From NCBI GenBank assembly GCA_028583605.1, contig CM053328.1, positions 11,572,782 to 11,636,781 of the forward strand: a stretch of 64,000 nt of DNA, written 5' to 3'. Position 1 is the first letter of the stretch. Every line of letters begins with the position of its first letter. This DNA comes from Dastarcus helophoroides. Its lineage: Eukaryota > Arthropoda > Insecta > Coleoptera > Bothrideridae. The notes beneath the pieces were generated by a model. The model was given only the letters and a program-made list of their open reading frames with translations, was not told where the DNA came from and made no database searches. The position numbers were made by a program, and so were the translations under genes. Shown in pieces: positions 35,388-47,275 of the stretch.

Positions 35388-36703
35388 AAAAAAACTCAGT
35401 TACGAGTTCGGGTTCTCATGCCGATGTTGATAACTAAGGTGAATACTAAAAAAATTGGGCCAAGATCTTTATTTTTACTTAAAATCATCACTAGCTCTAT
35501 GAAAACAAATTCGTTTTGGTGACAAATATAAAATTGACTTAAAATTTAACTTGCTTAACTTTTCGAATTTGTAGTGAATAATTTTGATAAATAAATAAAA
35601 ATATTTCTTTTTTTATTGAGAATTTAGGCTACTGCTCTTAAAATTATGTTTCTTTTATAAATCGGTCCTACTAATTGAGATGAAGATAAATGGTCACGTT
35701 GTTTATGACAGAATTTTGATTAAAAAAAATGGTAAAAGTTCATCTATTTGAATTTAGCTTGATTTTTTTAGCAATTACGTTAAAATTAAAAGAGTTGCAA
35801 CAAGCTTCTTAATTCAATTTTCGTTAAGGTTAAATGGAATAACAGATAGCAAAGTAACTGGACAGCTAAAAATCGCCATTGCCTTTGCCTCTTGTTTCCT
35901 TCATAGCCACGCATGCAGGTAACTTAAAAGTATATCCCCTGGTAATAATTAGATAATCGAGAGGTAGTTTTTATTTTCAATACCGTTTCAGGTATCATCA
36001 AATCAAGAGTTTAAAGGTATTCATAACCAACGGTAATTGAGAGTCGTAGTCCGACTGCATGGTCGTTTCAGTTTGAAGAAGTAAACAAACGATTCTAAAA
36101 ATTTCTTTAAATCATAATCCAAACACAAACCCAGACAACAAGCGCGTTGCAACGAAACTCGATCTATTTGCACAACCAATATTTAGGTTCTCGTATCGTA
36201 GACGAAATTGCATTTCGATGTGAAGGTCTCTCTAATGACTCCCACATAAAATTACGAATTTTGCAAGATCAGCGGCTAGACGTAGAGTTCAATGGTGTTT
36301 CTTTTAGAAAGCCTTCGATTGCAACAATGACGCTAAGAAAGTAATCGGTTAATAATATAATTAACTGCTGATACTTTTTAACGGGAAAGCCATCAAACAA
36401 TAACTTGCGGCCGCTGCAAAAGTTGGATGGCAACAAACCGCAACATGTTAGAGCTTACCTTTCAAAATTTTTGTATTAATAAAGCTTAATTTGAACGCAA
36501 CCCTATATGGATGTAGAGTCGAAAAAAAATACACTCTTAAAATAAGTATCTATATTGAATTTTGAGTCACCTTGAATAAATTTACTTTGATATATTTACA
36601 CACGTCGTCGAATTGAATACTGTTGGAAATTAGGTTTTCACTGTTTCGTACGTTGACGTATTCAAAACAACTCCAAATAAAGCAGTTACAGGTTCACCTA
36701 GTT
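35388..36703. other. Mostly unique non-coding DNA
   Basis: Sequence complexity rises here, especially at 35870-36470. A 65-codon frame at 36147-36344 (residues such as VDEIAFRCEGLSND) has amino-acid composition closer to a real protein than its neighbours. I recognise no family and it has no splice or promoter context I can defend. Confidence 0.4.
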
Positions 36704-37090
36704 AACTGAAATACAAATTTTTTACTCTGAATCCAAGAAAGACTAAACAACACAGCAAAGGCTGCCCTAACGCATTTCGATAGATAAGCTGTCATCTTCA
36801 GGGAGATACAGTTTTTGAAGACAATCAAGTACCCAAAATTGAAATACAAATCTTGTCCTCTGAAACCAAGAAAGATTAAAAAACGCAACAAAGGTTGCTC
36901 TAACACGTTTCGACAGCCAAGCTATCAGCTTCAGAGAGACATTCGAGTATCTCTCTGAAGGTGCTAGCTTGGTTATCCAAACGCGTTAGAGCAACCTTTG
37001 TTGTGTTTTTTTAATCTTTATTGGTTTCAGGGGAGAAGATTTGTATTTCAAATTTTGAAGAAAACTAAGGATCAATCCGTTCCACCAAAA
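36704..37090. repeat. F-family compound: solo arm plus full palindrome
   Basis: A diverged single arm (36704-36805) is followed directly by a near-complete palindrome (36806-37090). Its arms meet at AGAGAGACATTCGAGTATCT and close with CCGTTCCACCAAAA. This is one of the best full-length copies for defining the family. Confidence 0.85.
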
Positions 37091-37102
37091 TCTACTAAAT
37101 AA

Positions 37103-37225
37103 ATCTCTATGCACTGACTAACAGACAACGTATAGCCTAAATTGGTGGGTCTAGGAGGATGAAAGTTCACACAAGTGTTTTCAGTAATATGAAGGTGAGC
37201 ACTAAGGGAGGACTTTTCAAAAATC
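37103..37225 (+). repeat. Dispersed repeat relic, copy 2
   Basis: Collinear with 7596-7745 (CACTGACTAACAGACAACG, then TAGCCTAAATTGG, then CACAAGTGTTTTCAG). It begins about a dozen bases after the F palindrome. Confidence 0.55.
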
Positions 37226-38034
37226 AGTCTCTAAGTTGTCTAAAACAGGCATTAAAAACCACTGAAAATGTATGCGATGAATAATCCACGCGATTGTATT
37301 TAAAATGGCCTATATTCGTTAGTGCTGAGATCATCGACGTCATCAGAACATATTTTGCCTTGAGAGTTCTTTTTTTAATGTAAACCTCTCAACCTTTAAG
37401 TTTTAAACTCAAAATTTCGGCATTAATTGCGCACTCCTGGTCTTTCTATCGAAATATTGAGACATTTTGAAGTTTCTCGAAATTTCATTTCCAAATTTTG
37501 GTTTTGAACTCACAATTTCGAGAAACAGATTTGTAGAAATTCAAATATTTCAATTAAAGCCACAATTTTGTGCTCTTTTTTAATTTCAAAATTGCAATTT
37601 AGATTTTAGACTCAAAAATTCTTCTAAATTTGGACTTTTTTTGAAATTTAGTTTAGTTAAAAGTTGAATAATGCACCTTTTAAAAATTCCATTTCTAAAA
37701 TCGAAGTTTAGTTTAGTTTCGAATTTGTTTTATACAATTCGTTCAAAATTTTAAAAATTCGCAATTTGAAAGTCAAATTCTTGAAAACAATTTAAAGTTT
37801 TCAGAAACAGGTAAATTTTTCAAAAAATCAAAATTACAAAAATTGGATATTTCGAGAAATCGTTGTCAAAGAAATTTAAAGAAGAGTTGTTTTGAAAAAT
37901 GGAAATTTTAAAAAAATTCAGAAAAAGTCTCACTTTCAAAAAAAGTTAAAATTTGACAATAAAAGGAACGACATTTTCTAAAAAAAATAAAAATTCCAAA
38001 AGTTTAAAGTTTCAAAAAATTTCAAGTTTCAAAA
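37226..38034. repeat. A+T-rich phrase-repeat DNA
   Basis: It leads into the tandem array, switching to A-orientation phrases near 37780. No gene recognised. Confidence 0.5.
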
Positions 38035-41000
38035 ATTGAAATTTTCAACAAAATCCAATTTTTCAAAAAAATGACAATTTTCAAAAAACTTGAATTTTTT
38101 AATTTGTAAATAAAAGTTCAATTTAACAACAGTCTAAAAATCAAGAAAAAGATTGAAATGATTGTCAAAAATGTCGAAATTTTCAACAAAAAAAATCAAA
38201 AGCTTGAGAAATAGTCGAACGTTTGCATAAAGCTAGAAATTAAAAAAAAATGGATATTTTGGAAAAAGTGGAGTGGATATTTAAAAAAAACAATATTTTA
38301 ACATAATCAGATTTATTTCATGTTAAAAAACCTTGAAAAAAATAGAAAATCTGAAAAAACTAAAATGTGGCATCAACGTTAAAAAACTCGAAAATAAGCC
38401 AGAATCTTGCAGAGGTGAAATTGTGAAAAAGTTGAAATTTACAAAAAAGGTTAAAATTTGGAAAAGGGAAAATTAAAAAAAATGTTACATTGAAAATTTG
38501 AAATTTTGTCATTTTCAGAAAGTCAAAATTTAAAGCAAAAACCGAAATTATGAAAAAAAATCGAATTTACAAAAACAAACGTTTGATGTGAGTCAAGTGT
38601 TTTTAAAAGTCGAAACTTTTAAAAAATTTAAATTTTCCTAAAATTGAAATAAATTTTAAAAAAATCGAATTAAAAGAAAGAGTCGAAATTTACAAAGAAG
38701 TTGAAATTTCGAGTCAAAATGTTTAATGTTTAGAAAGCGATACAATCCAATAACCAGATGGGAATTTTGAGAAAGGGAAAAAATTTCATAAATAAAGTCA
38801 AGAATACTAAAAAAGGCCAATATTTTTTCAATTAATGTAATTAAAAATTCTTAGAAGAGTTCGAAAATTTGAAAAATCGTAATTTTGAACAAAATCCATA
38901 TTTTTTAACAAAGTGACAATTTTCAAAAAAATTTGAATTTTTTAATTTTCAAATGAAAGTCCAATTTACCGACAGTAAAGTCCAGATTTCAAGACAAAGT
39001 TTGAAATTATTTAAAAAACTGTCGAAATCTTAAAAAAAATCAAAAGGTTGAGAAATAATCAAACGTTTGCATAAAGCTAGAAATTAAAAAAATGGATATT
39101 TAGAAAAAAGTGGAGTTGATATTTAAAAAACAATATTTTAACATAATCAGATTTATTTCACATTAAAAAAAAACTATATTTTAACCTAATCAAATTTATT
39201 TCAAAATAATCAAAATTTGAGGTCGTAATTTTGAACAAAATCCAATTTTTTAACAAAGTGACAATTTTCAAAAAAAATAATTTTTTTATTTTTAAATGAA
39301 AGTTCAATTAACTGACAAGTCCAAAATTCAAGAAAAAGTTCTAAATTATTTTAAAAAATGTCGAAATCTTCCAAAAAATCAAATGCTTCAGAAATAATCA
39401 AACGTTTGCATAAAGCTAGAAATTAAAAATGTGGATTAGGTATTTAAAAAAACAATACTTTAACATAATCAGATTTATTTCATATTAAAAAAAACAATAT
39501 TTTAACATAATAAAATTTATTTCAAAATAATCAAAATTTTGAAAAAAATCGAAATATTGAAAAAATTAAAATTTTGCATCAAAATTTAAAAAATCAAAAT
39601 CTTAGAGAGGTAAAATTGTGAAAAGGTTGAAACTTACAGAATAAGTTCAAATTTGGAAAACGGGGAAATTAAAAAATGGAACATTGGAAATTTGAAATTT
39701 TGTCATTTTCAGAAAGTCATAATTTGAAGCAAAACCGAAATTATGAAAAAAAATCGAATTTACAAAAACAAGAGTCAAGTGTCTTTAAAAGTCGAAATTT
39801 TTTAAAAATTCTAATTTTTTCAAAATTGAAATGAATTAAAAAAAATCTAATTAAAAGAAAGAGTCGAGATTTGTAAAGAAGTTGAAATTTCGAGTCAAAA
39901 TATTTAAATGTTTAGAAAGGGATACATTTCTAATAACCAGATGGGAATTTTGAAAAAGGGAAAACAGTTTAAAAAGAAAGTCAAGAATACTAAAAAAGGC
40001 CAATATTTTTTTAATTAATGTACTTAAAAATTCTTACAGAAGTTCGAAAATTTGAAAAATCGTAATTTTGAACAAAACCATATTTTTTAACAAAGTGACA
40101 ATTTTCAAAAAAATTTGAATTTTTTAATTTTCTAATGAAAGTCCAATTTACTGACAGTAAAGTCCAGATTTCAAGAAAAAGTTTGAGATTATTTAAAAAA
40201 CTGTCGAAATCTTAAAAAAAATCAAAAGCTTGAGAAATAATCAAACATTTGCATAAAGCTAGAAATAAAAAAAAATGGATATTTAGGAAAAAGTGGAGTA
40301 GATATTTAAAAAACAATACTTAACATAATCAGATTTACTTCATATTAAAAAAAAACAATATTTTAACATAATCAAATTTATTTCAAAATAATCAAAATTT
40401 TGAAAAAAATAGAAATTTTGAAAAAAAATAGAAATTTAAAAAAATTAAAATCTTGCATCAGAATTAAAAAAATCTAAAATAAATCAAAATCTTAGAGGGG
40501 CAAAATTGTGAAAAGGTTAAAACTTACAAAATAAGTTCAAATTTGGAAAAAGGGGAAATTAAAAAAAGGAATATTGCAAAAAATTTTAAGCAAAAGCCGA
40601 GATGTTGAAAAAAAGTCGAATTTACAAACAAACGTTTGATGTCAAGTGTTTTTAAAAGTCGAAACTTTTAAAAAATTCAAGTTTTCCAAAATTTGAAATG
40701 AATTTAAAAAAAAATCGAATTTAAAAAAAGTGTCGAGATTTGCAAAGAAGTTGAAATTTTAAGTCAAAATATTTAAAAGTTTAAAAAGGGATACATTTCA
40801 AATAAACAGATGGGAATTTTGAGAAAGGGTAAAAAATTTTAAAAATAAAGTCAATATTTTAAAAAAGACCAATTTGTTTTTAATTAATATAATTAAAAAT
40901 TGTTACAGTACTTCGAAAATTTTAAAAATCGTAATTTTGAACAAAATCCAATTTTTCAACAAAGTGACAATATTCAAAAAAATTTGTTAATTTCAAAATA

Positions 41001-41740
41001 AAAGTCCAATTTACTGACAAGTCCAAATTTCAAGAAAAAGTTCGAAATTATTGAAAATAATGTCGAAATTTAAAAAAAATCAAAAGCTTGAGAAATAGTC
41101 AAACGTTTGCATACAGCTAGAAATAAAAAAAATTTGACATTTTGAAAAAGTGGAGTAGGTTTAAAAAAAAAACACTACTTTAACATAATTAAATTTACTT
41201 CATATTAAAAAAAAACAATATTATAACATAATCAAATTTATTTAAAAAAAATCAAAATTTTGAAAAAAAAAATCGAAATTTTGGAAAAAATTAAAATCTT
41301 GCATCAAAATTAAAAAATTTAAAAATAAATCAAAATTTTGCAGGGACGAAATTGTGATAAGGTTGAAATTTACAAAATAAAATCAAATTTGGAACAAGGG
41401 GAAATTAATAAATGGATCATTTGAAATTTTGTCATTTTCAGAAAGTCAAAATTTTAGGGAAAGGCCGAAATTTTGAAAAAAAATCGAATTTACAAAAACA
41501 AACGTTTATTATAATTCATTTTAAAAGTCAAAACTTTTAAAAAGCTCAAATTTTCCAAATATTGAATTGAATAAAAAAAATCGATTTACAAAAAAAGAGT
41601 CGAGATTTGCAAAGAATTTGAAATTTTGAGTCAAAATGTTTGGAAAGGGAGACATTTTTAATAACCGGATGGGAATTTTAAGAAAAGGTGAAAAATTTTA
41701 AAAATAAAGTCAAGAATGCTAAAAAAGGACAATTTTCTTT
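38035..41740. repeat. Tandem array of a ~845-bp A+T-rich unit
   Basis: The anchor TTTGCATAAAGCTAGAAAT recurs at 38222, 39066, 39405, 40246 and (with CATACAGC) 41106. Spacings are about 844, 339, 841 and 860 bp, so the third interval has lost about 500 bp. Around each anchor the same order is seen: AACAAAATCCA, AAAGTGACAATTTTC, the anchor, AAAAGTGGAGT, ACATAATCAGATTTA, then (except in the short unit) ATGGGAATTTTGA. It has no coding capacity. It is a local satellite-like expansion of the phrase fabric. Confidence 0.85.
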
Positions 41741-41984
41741 TAAATTAATTTAATTACAATCTGGTCATAAATGACCAATAAACAATTTTATTTTTACCTA
41801 ACTTAGTAAAGTTGTTTATAAATAATAAGCGTTCACTCTGTAGTGTCCTCTTATCTGGTTTAACAAATAAGCACTAATATTAGCGTGCATTACACACAAA
41901 CACTATGCTCAACTAATGCACTACCTCTTAAGCTAATTCAAAGAGTTTTGTCCTTAATCTTCTAATTAGTCCAGTATTAAAAAG

Positions 41985-42690
41985 GAGCTTTAATATTTAT
42001 ATGTCTATGGAGTCGCTATTCGTGACTTTTTACCATCTTCTTAATGATTCTAGCCACAGTTTCCACACCCAGGTCCTTATGGAGGTCGCGAGTATTTACT
42101 ATATTTCTCAGTAGTTTGTTCTGAAATTTCTGAATTATTGCTTTTCTTGGTGCACCCCCTGGGTTGGCTACAATCGGTTTATATAAATCTTAGTATTTGT
42201 TTATAAAATAAGTAAAGTAAAGTGGAGTTTCTATCAACCAATACATTTTTCTATATCTTATGCCAAGCTCTTCCCTTTTCTTTTTAACGTGAGCCTTCCA
42301 ACGTAGTTGAGCATCTAATGTTGTATCTAGGTATTTTGCAGTATTTGCATATGCTATTTGTCTGTTATTAATTGTAACAGGTATATTTTGTATTTTTCTT
42401 TTATAGGTAAAGTTAACGTGAACAGATTTGGTTTCGTTCAGCCTGATTTTAAATTTATTAGTCCAATCATGTATCTTGTTAACTGCTCTTTGTAGATTAT
42501 TGGTTGCCTCTTCGCTAGTGTTTCATTCTGCCTATATGGCTGCGGCATCACCAAAGGTAAGCAATAATATCATGTTCTAATACAGATACGTGCACGCGTA
42601 CACTAGGTAAAGAACCGGACCCAACACGCTACCTTGCGGAATTCCTGCTCTTATTTCCCTTACTTCTGAATAGGTGTCTTCCTGTTAAAT
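41985..42690 (-). pseudogene. Jockey-type RT, C-terminal part, frameshifted
   Basis: Continues the RT of the next entry in other frames. Visible in order on the minus strand are GIPQGSVLGPVLYL near 42620-42650 and a degenerate catalytic box reading FGDAAA in place of the usual F/YADD near 42545. Then come NETKSVHVNFTYKRK near 42410-42450, LRWKAHVKKKREELGIRYRK near 42245-42310, and an end region LHKDLGVETVARIIK near 42050-42100. These are the expected landmarks of a Jockey RT from motif B to the ORF2 terminus. The loss of the first Asp of the catalytic box alone would abolish activity. Confidence 0.85.
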
Positions 42691-43614
42691 TCAAAAGTAT
42701 CTTTCAGATATATAAGACTGAAGAATTTGAGAGTATTGTTTGGGCATATAGGTTTTAAGTTTAAATATTACTCCTTCATGCCAAACTGTCTCGAAGGCCT
42801 TAGCAACATCAAGAAAGATAGTTGAGCAGACTTTCTTTTCTTCCAGCAATTTTTCAATAATGTCTGTAATTCTATGCATTTGATCAAATGTAGAGTGCCC
42901 ACCCCTGAAATCAAATTGATGTGTTGCTATCAGATTTTTTGCTTCAATAATGGGTTTCATCATTATTGTGATCAGAAGTTTCTCAAACAATTTTGCTATT
43001 ACCGAAAGTAACGATAGTGGTTCGGACAGTGAGACTTTATTAGGAGGTTTTCCTCGCTTAGCAATCACAACAACTTCAGCCACTTTCCATAGTTTGGGCA
43101 CGTACATTAACCCAAAGGCAGCATTGATCAGGTTAGTCAGTTTAACAATAGCTTTACGTGGTAGATTTCTCAGTATTTCACCTGCGATTAGGTCGTACCC
43201 AGGGGCTTTATTCGGATTGATATTTTTCTTTATTTCAGTCTCCAGTTCTTTAGGAGATGTTGGTGTAATTACTCCTTCTATTTGAAATGGTACTTTCCAT
43301 ATTTGTTCATCGTCTTGGCTTTTTTTTATGGCAAATTTCTCCGCGTTTTGTTCGTTACTTCTGGCCCATTTGCCTTTCTTTAATCTAATGGGTGGGGAGT
43401 AAATAATTGATCTTTTTAGTCGTTTTGGTTTCCATAAAGAACATCCGGTGCTACTATCATCCATTAACTCCCTTAGGTAGAAATTAATTGATTCATTCTT
43501 TATTTGTTGAATTTCTCTTTTGAGTTGTTGACTGGCATTATTTAATTTAATCTTATCTTGAGGAGCTCTAGTTTGTTGCCATATTCTTCTAAGTTTTCTT
43601 TTTTCTGTTACCAA
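42691..43614 (-). pseudogene. Jockey-type reverse transcriptase fragment, 307 codons open
   Basis: This is the longest uninterrupted domain in the window. About residues 130-155 read NKAPGYDLIAGEIL, the conserved RT entry motif (fingers). FDFRGGHSTFDQMHR follows near residue 235, and FLDVAKAFETVWHEG near residue 270 is RT motif A with its first catalytic Asp kept. The frame ends at ISERYF, just before motif B, at a stop. Residues 1-110 are the linker between endonuclease and RT, rich in Lys and Gln. The apparent start Met is internal to ORF2 and is not a real start. RT would copy the element RNA at a nicked target. Without the downstream motifs it cannot. The shadow frames opposite (for example 42950-43285) are not genes. 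Confidence 0.92.
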
Positions 43615-44367
43615 TTTTCTAATTTCCTTTGGATAGTTGTTTCCTTTTGCACTAGGTTTCAGTACAGGAGAGTTTTCCTATGCTGTTTGCTGGATGTTGT
43701 GCACAAATAGTTCGATTTCTCCGTCGAACTGCTGTGCATTTTGTAATGGTACTACCAGGTTGATCTTCTCTTTAAAGCTCAACTTAAAACTTTCTCAGTC
43801 GGTTAATTTATTTACGAATGTTGCTTTATTTTGTTTTTTAATAATCGTATCGCTTATAATTAATACTAAGAGCGAGTGGTCAGCCATCATCAGTGTCAAG
43901 ATAATTGACTGAAATATTTTTAACTATGAAAAAATCTATTAGATCAGACATTTTATTTCTGTCTGCAGGCTAATAAGTTGGTTTGTCAGTAGATATTGCT
44001 TCGCATCTGTGCTCTTCAATAGCTAACAGAAGTTCTTTTCGTTTGGTAGTAGTTAGTCTGGAGCTTCAATGTGTATTTTTTGCATTGAAGTCTCCTATTA
44101 TGTATCTGTCTTCTAAATTGTCCAAGAACTTACTGTATTGCTCTTTTTTACTTAAATGCATAGGCAAGTAGTAGATTGAACTTACATTAAATTCACAACA
44201 TTTAGTTTTTGCGCATACTGTGGTAATTTAAAAGTATGCAGTTTTATATTCTATTTTTTCATAATGATATATGTTATTCTTGGTTATGATTGCACTGCCT
44301 CCCTTGGCTGCCTTGTTAGAGTGTATCGTGTGGTATCTTTATATCCTTTGAATTTAATATTGGATTA
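43615..44367 (-). pseudogene. Jockey-type apurinic-like endonuclease, C-terminal part
   Basis: Minus-strand translation in shifting frames gives NIKFKGYK at about 44330-44355 and KGGSAIITKNNIYHYEK near 44255-44305. YIIGDFNAKN near 44080-44110 is the catalytic GDFN motif of the exonuclease-endonuclease-phosphatase fold, and DLIDFFI near 43935-43955 follows. The enzyme nicks target DNA for target-primed reverse transcription. Several stops and frameshifts interrupt it. The plus-strand frames at 43637-43912 and 43983-44171 are shadows of it. Confidence 0.85.
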
Positions 44368-44628
44368 TTTTAAAAATTGAAATATAAAAATTGCCCCCTG
44401 AAACCAAGAAAGATTAAAAAATACAAAAAAGATTGCTCTAACGCGCTTCGACAGCCAAGCTATCATCTTCCGAGAGATACTCTTTTTGTATCTCTGTATC
44501 TCTCTAAGCTTGGCTGTTGAAAGGCGTTAAAGCAACCTTTGTTGTGTTTTTTAATTTTTCTTGGTTTCAGGGGACAATTTTTGTATTTCAATTTTTAAAG
44601 ATAACCAAGGACCAGTCCGTTCCACCAA
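44368..44628. repeat. F-family palindrome inserted in the LINE endonuclease
   Basis: The left arm starts at TTTTAAAAATTGAAATA, lacking the outermost ~35 bp. The right arm is complete to CCGTTCCACCAAAA. The surrounding LINE reads VSETH on one side and NIKFKGYK on the other, adjacent in Jockey endonucleases. The F palindrome therefore inserted there with little or no loss. This gives an empty-site comparison for the family. Confidence 0.85.
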
Positions 44629-44760
44629 AAAAAAGTGTGTCTCGGAGACTAGACACAAGTCAATTTTCTCGATGTCAAGACTGGTCTGCAATTCTTGTTA
44701 ACGTGGTAGTAATCCATTAGCATTCCTTTCTATTATTCTGAGTACATTAGCCATTTTTGC
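44629..44760 (-). pseudogene. Jockey-type endonuclease, N-terminal part
   Basis: The minus strand shows NANGLLPR followed after a stop by QELQTSLDIEKIDLCLVSET, the usual start of a Jockey ORF2 endonuclease. A probable ORF2 start lies just upstream (MANVLRIIERNANG, near 44740). The N-terminal catalytic Asn of the NANGL motif is present. Confidence 0.85.
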
Positions 44761-44922
44761 TCTTGGGAATAGCTCGTTTGATGCTGTATTCCAGGCGAAT
44801 GACCCTTTTATTCACTTTTTTAAATTTATTTATTACCTGCTGTAGAATTCGGCCTAAGCCTTTTCCTAGCTGATTTTTCTTTTGTAGATTTTCATTGTTA
44901 GTTTTTACTACTTCACTTTATT

Positions 44923-45427
44923 TTATAATTTCATTAACCTTCCGTGTCTGTTTTCTGTCCGTAGAATTTTGTCTATTTTAAGCTGTTCGTTTTCTTTCTG
45001 AAGGATTTGGTAGACTGTTCTTATTAAGGTTTGTGTTTTTTTTATTTTTTGGTTCTCCTTTGCGAAGATACATTCTCTGTAGTTAGCAAGATGATTTTCT
45101 CCACAGCGTACGCATTTTGGTTCTTCATTTTTTGGGTTATCACGTTTCTTTGTGCATTTAACACATCTTAGTTCTCTAGCACAGTATTTCAAGGTATGTC
45201 CATATGTATGGCATCTTTTGCATTGTGGCACTATTTTACTGCTTTTAATTGACCGTGTCTTCACTTTTGCTCCTAGGATGTCCGAAATTCCATAGATTTT
45301 ATCGACATCTTCGTCTTGCCTAAAGGTTAATATGAACATGTCTAACGGCTGTTTGGTTCGTCATTTAAGTTTATAAACTGCGTTTATGACTTTATAGTCT
45401 TTATTTTGAAGATCAGCAACAAAAGGT
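44923..45427 (-). pseudogene. Jockey-type ORF1 (gag-like) C-terminal half with zinc knuckles
   Basis: The open part (45339-44923) has CKRCHTYGHTLKYC, a CCHC zinc knuckle, followed by CVKC and CVRCGENHLANYREC, a second and third Cys/His cluster. This is typical of nucleic-acid-binding ORF1p in the Jockey clade. Upstream (45427-45340), across one stop, DLQNKDYKVINAVYKL is the expected PRE_C2HC-type region. The reading is cut at about 45427 by the plus-strand LINE and resumes at 47276. ORF1p would coat element RNA. Confidence 0.9.
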
Positions 45428-47275
45428 AATTTTGATCGTAAAATGCGCCAGAGGCTTCCAGATCCTTTTGAGACTTTAAAAAGTCGATTGGAAAGAATTT
45501 TACAACTTCAAATTTTCCACCTTTACTCGATGAAAATAGCAATATTGCTATTACCTCCAAAGAAAAGGCTGACATGTTAGCCTTAATGTTTGCTGAAAAT
45601 TCCAATCTTGATTTTCGAAACGGAGAACCTCCTATTCTTCCTAAGGTTGGCACTTCGATGCTTGAAGTTGTTTTCAGACAACGCACAATCAAAAGATTCT
45701 CCTTGAGCTCGACACCTCGAAAGCTTCTGGCCTTGATGGTATTCCCGCTATTGTTCTGAAGAAATGCGCCCCAGACTTGACTCCGGTCCTAAGCAAATTG
45801 TTCACACTCTCTTATAACAAAGGTGTATTTCCTAACATCTGGAAATCTGCTAGGGTGCAGTCTGTCTCTAAAAAGGGAAAAATAAATCTGGCTAACAACT
45901 ATCCCGTTATATCTAAAGTGATGGAAAAGGTTATTAACATCGAGATTCTCAAATATCTGGAGGAAAATAGAATCATCTCCGACAGGTAATACGGTTTTAG
46001 ACAACAACGTTCCACTGGCGATCTACTGGCATATGTTACTCATATCTGTAACTCAGCTATGAAAAAAGGTGGTGAGGCTGCGACTGTGGCATTGGATATC
46101 TTAAGAGCTTTCGACAGAGTCTGGCACCAATCTCTTCTCGCCAAATTAACATCTTATGGTCTTCCTCCTGGACTCTGTCATTTGATGTCCAATTTTCTCG
46201 CTGACAGATTTCTTCAGGTCGTCGTCGATGGCATCTTATCCTAGACATTTGCGATTATTGCAGGGATGCCTCAGGGGTCTGTTCTGTCTCCTTCTCTTTT
46301 TCTGTTACACATAAACGATCTCTTAACTTCAACTTTCAATCCTATATACAGCTACGCAGATGATAGTAACCTTGTGTCATCTTTTTTCTCCGACCAATCA
46401 TTATCTATCGATGCTTCAGATCGACTACGAGAACACCAGATACAGACGATTAATCGGGATCTGGGGATTATTTTGTAATGGGTTAAGAACAATTTCGTCG
46501 ACTTCAACGCTTCAAAAACTAAGGCCGTGGTTTTCTCTAAGAAAACATCAACAAATAATGCAACAAAGATACTAAAGGACGGTAAAATTCTTTCGATGGG
46601 ATCTACTATCTATCTTAGGAGTAAATGCGAGCGGTAACTTCTCTTGGGACGATCATGGGCGCACCATTATCAAATCCGCCTCTCAGAACCTAGGCTTTCT
46701 TTTTAGAGCTAAAAAGTACTTGACATCTCATCAGCTATTTACACTATACAAAGCTCAAGTTAGGTCAACACTAGAATACTGTTCTCATGTTTGAAGTTCA
46801 GTTCCTAAACACACTTTAGCTCTCTTGGATTCAATTCAAAGAAAAGCGATTCGCCTAATTGATGACGACAGTCTGACCGATTCTCTTGAAACACTATAGC
46901 ACAGGCGTATGGTTGGTGACGTGTCTCATTTCTACAAATACTATCATGGAAGATGCTCGTAGGAATTACTAGGATTGATTCCCCCAAGAGCAAGATTCTT
47001 GATGTATACTAGACAGTCGGAGAGAGCAAATTCCTGTGCGGGCCAGCTTGACACAGTAAGGACTTCTGTCTACGGAGAATTTTTTTTCTATAGAACTTCC
47101 AAGCTATGGAACTTCTTACCGAAAGAAATATTTTCCAAAAATTACAACCTATCCTTGTTTAAGAAGGCGGTACATCGCCATCTATCCTTGTTTCCGCATC
47201 CTACTCGCAGTGCTTTGAAAGCATAATGGGGTTACTCTTTGCGAGTGGATTAAACTTAAAAAAAAATGTTGTTGT
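45428..47275 (+). pseudogene. Second LINE (CR1/Jockey-group RT), 5'-truncated, inserted in the first
   Basis: The plus strand encodes a broken reverse transcriptase. Motifs are TSKASGLDGIPA near 45718-45755 (after a frameshift), YGFRQQRSTGDLLAY at 45989-46033 and VALDILRAFDRVWH at 46085-46127 (motif A with Asp). MPQGSVLSPSLFLLHINDLL follows at 46266-46325 (motif B), then YSYADDSNL at 46345-46371 with an intact ADD catalytic box. A C-terminal region follows with KKYLTSHQLFTLYKAQVR near 46710-46765 and TSKLWNFLPKEIF near 47094-47130. The frame closes at 47226, and a short tail (AAACTTAAAAAAAAATG, then GTT repeats) ends near 47275. No endonuclease is present, so it is 5'-truncated. At least five stops or frameshifts occur. 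Clade assignment beyond the CR1/Jockey group is not certain. Confidence 0.88.

Noticed and set aside
38035..41740. CRISPR-type direct repeats
   Set aside because: Units are ~845 bp and collinear throughout. There is no short repeat with unique spacers and no cas gene.
42950..43912. Plus-strand frames of 111 and 91 codons
   Set aside because: They are antisense shadows of the Jockey-type RT and endonuclease on the minus strand.
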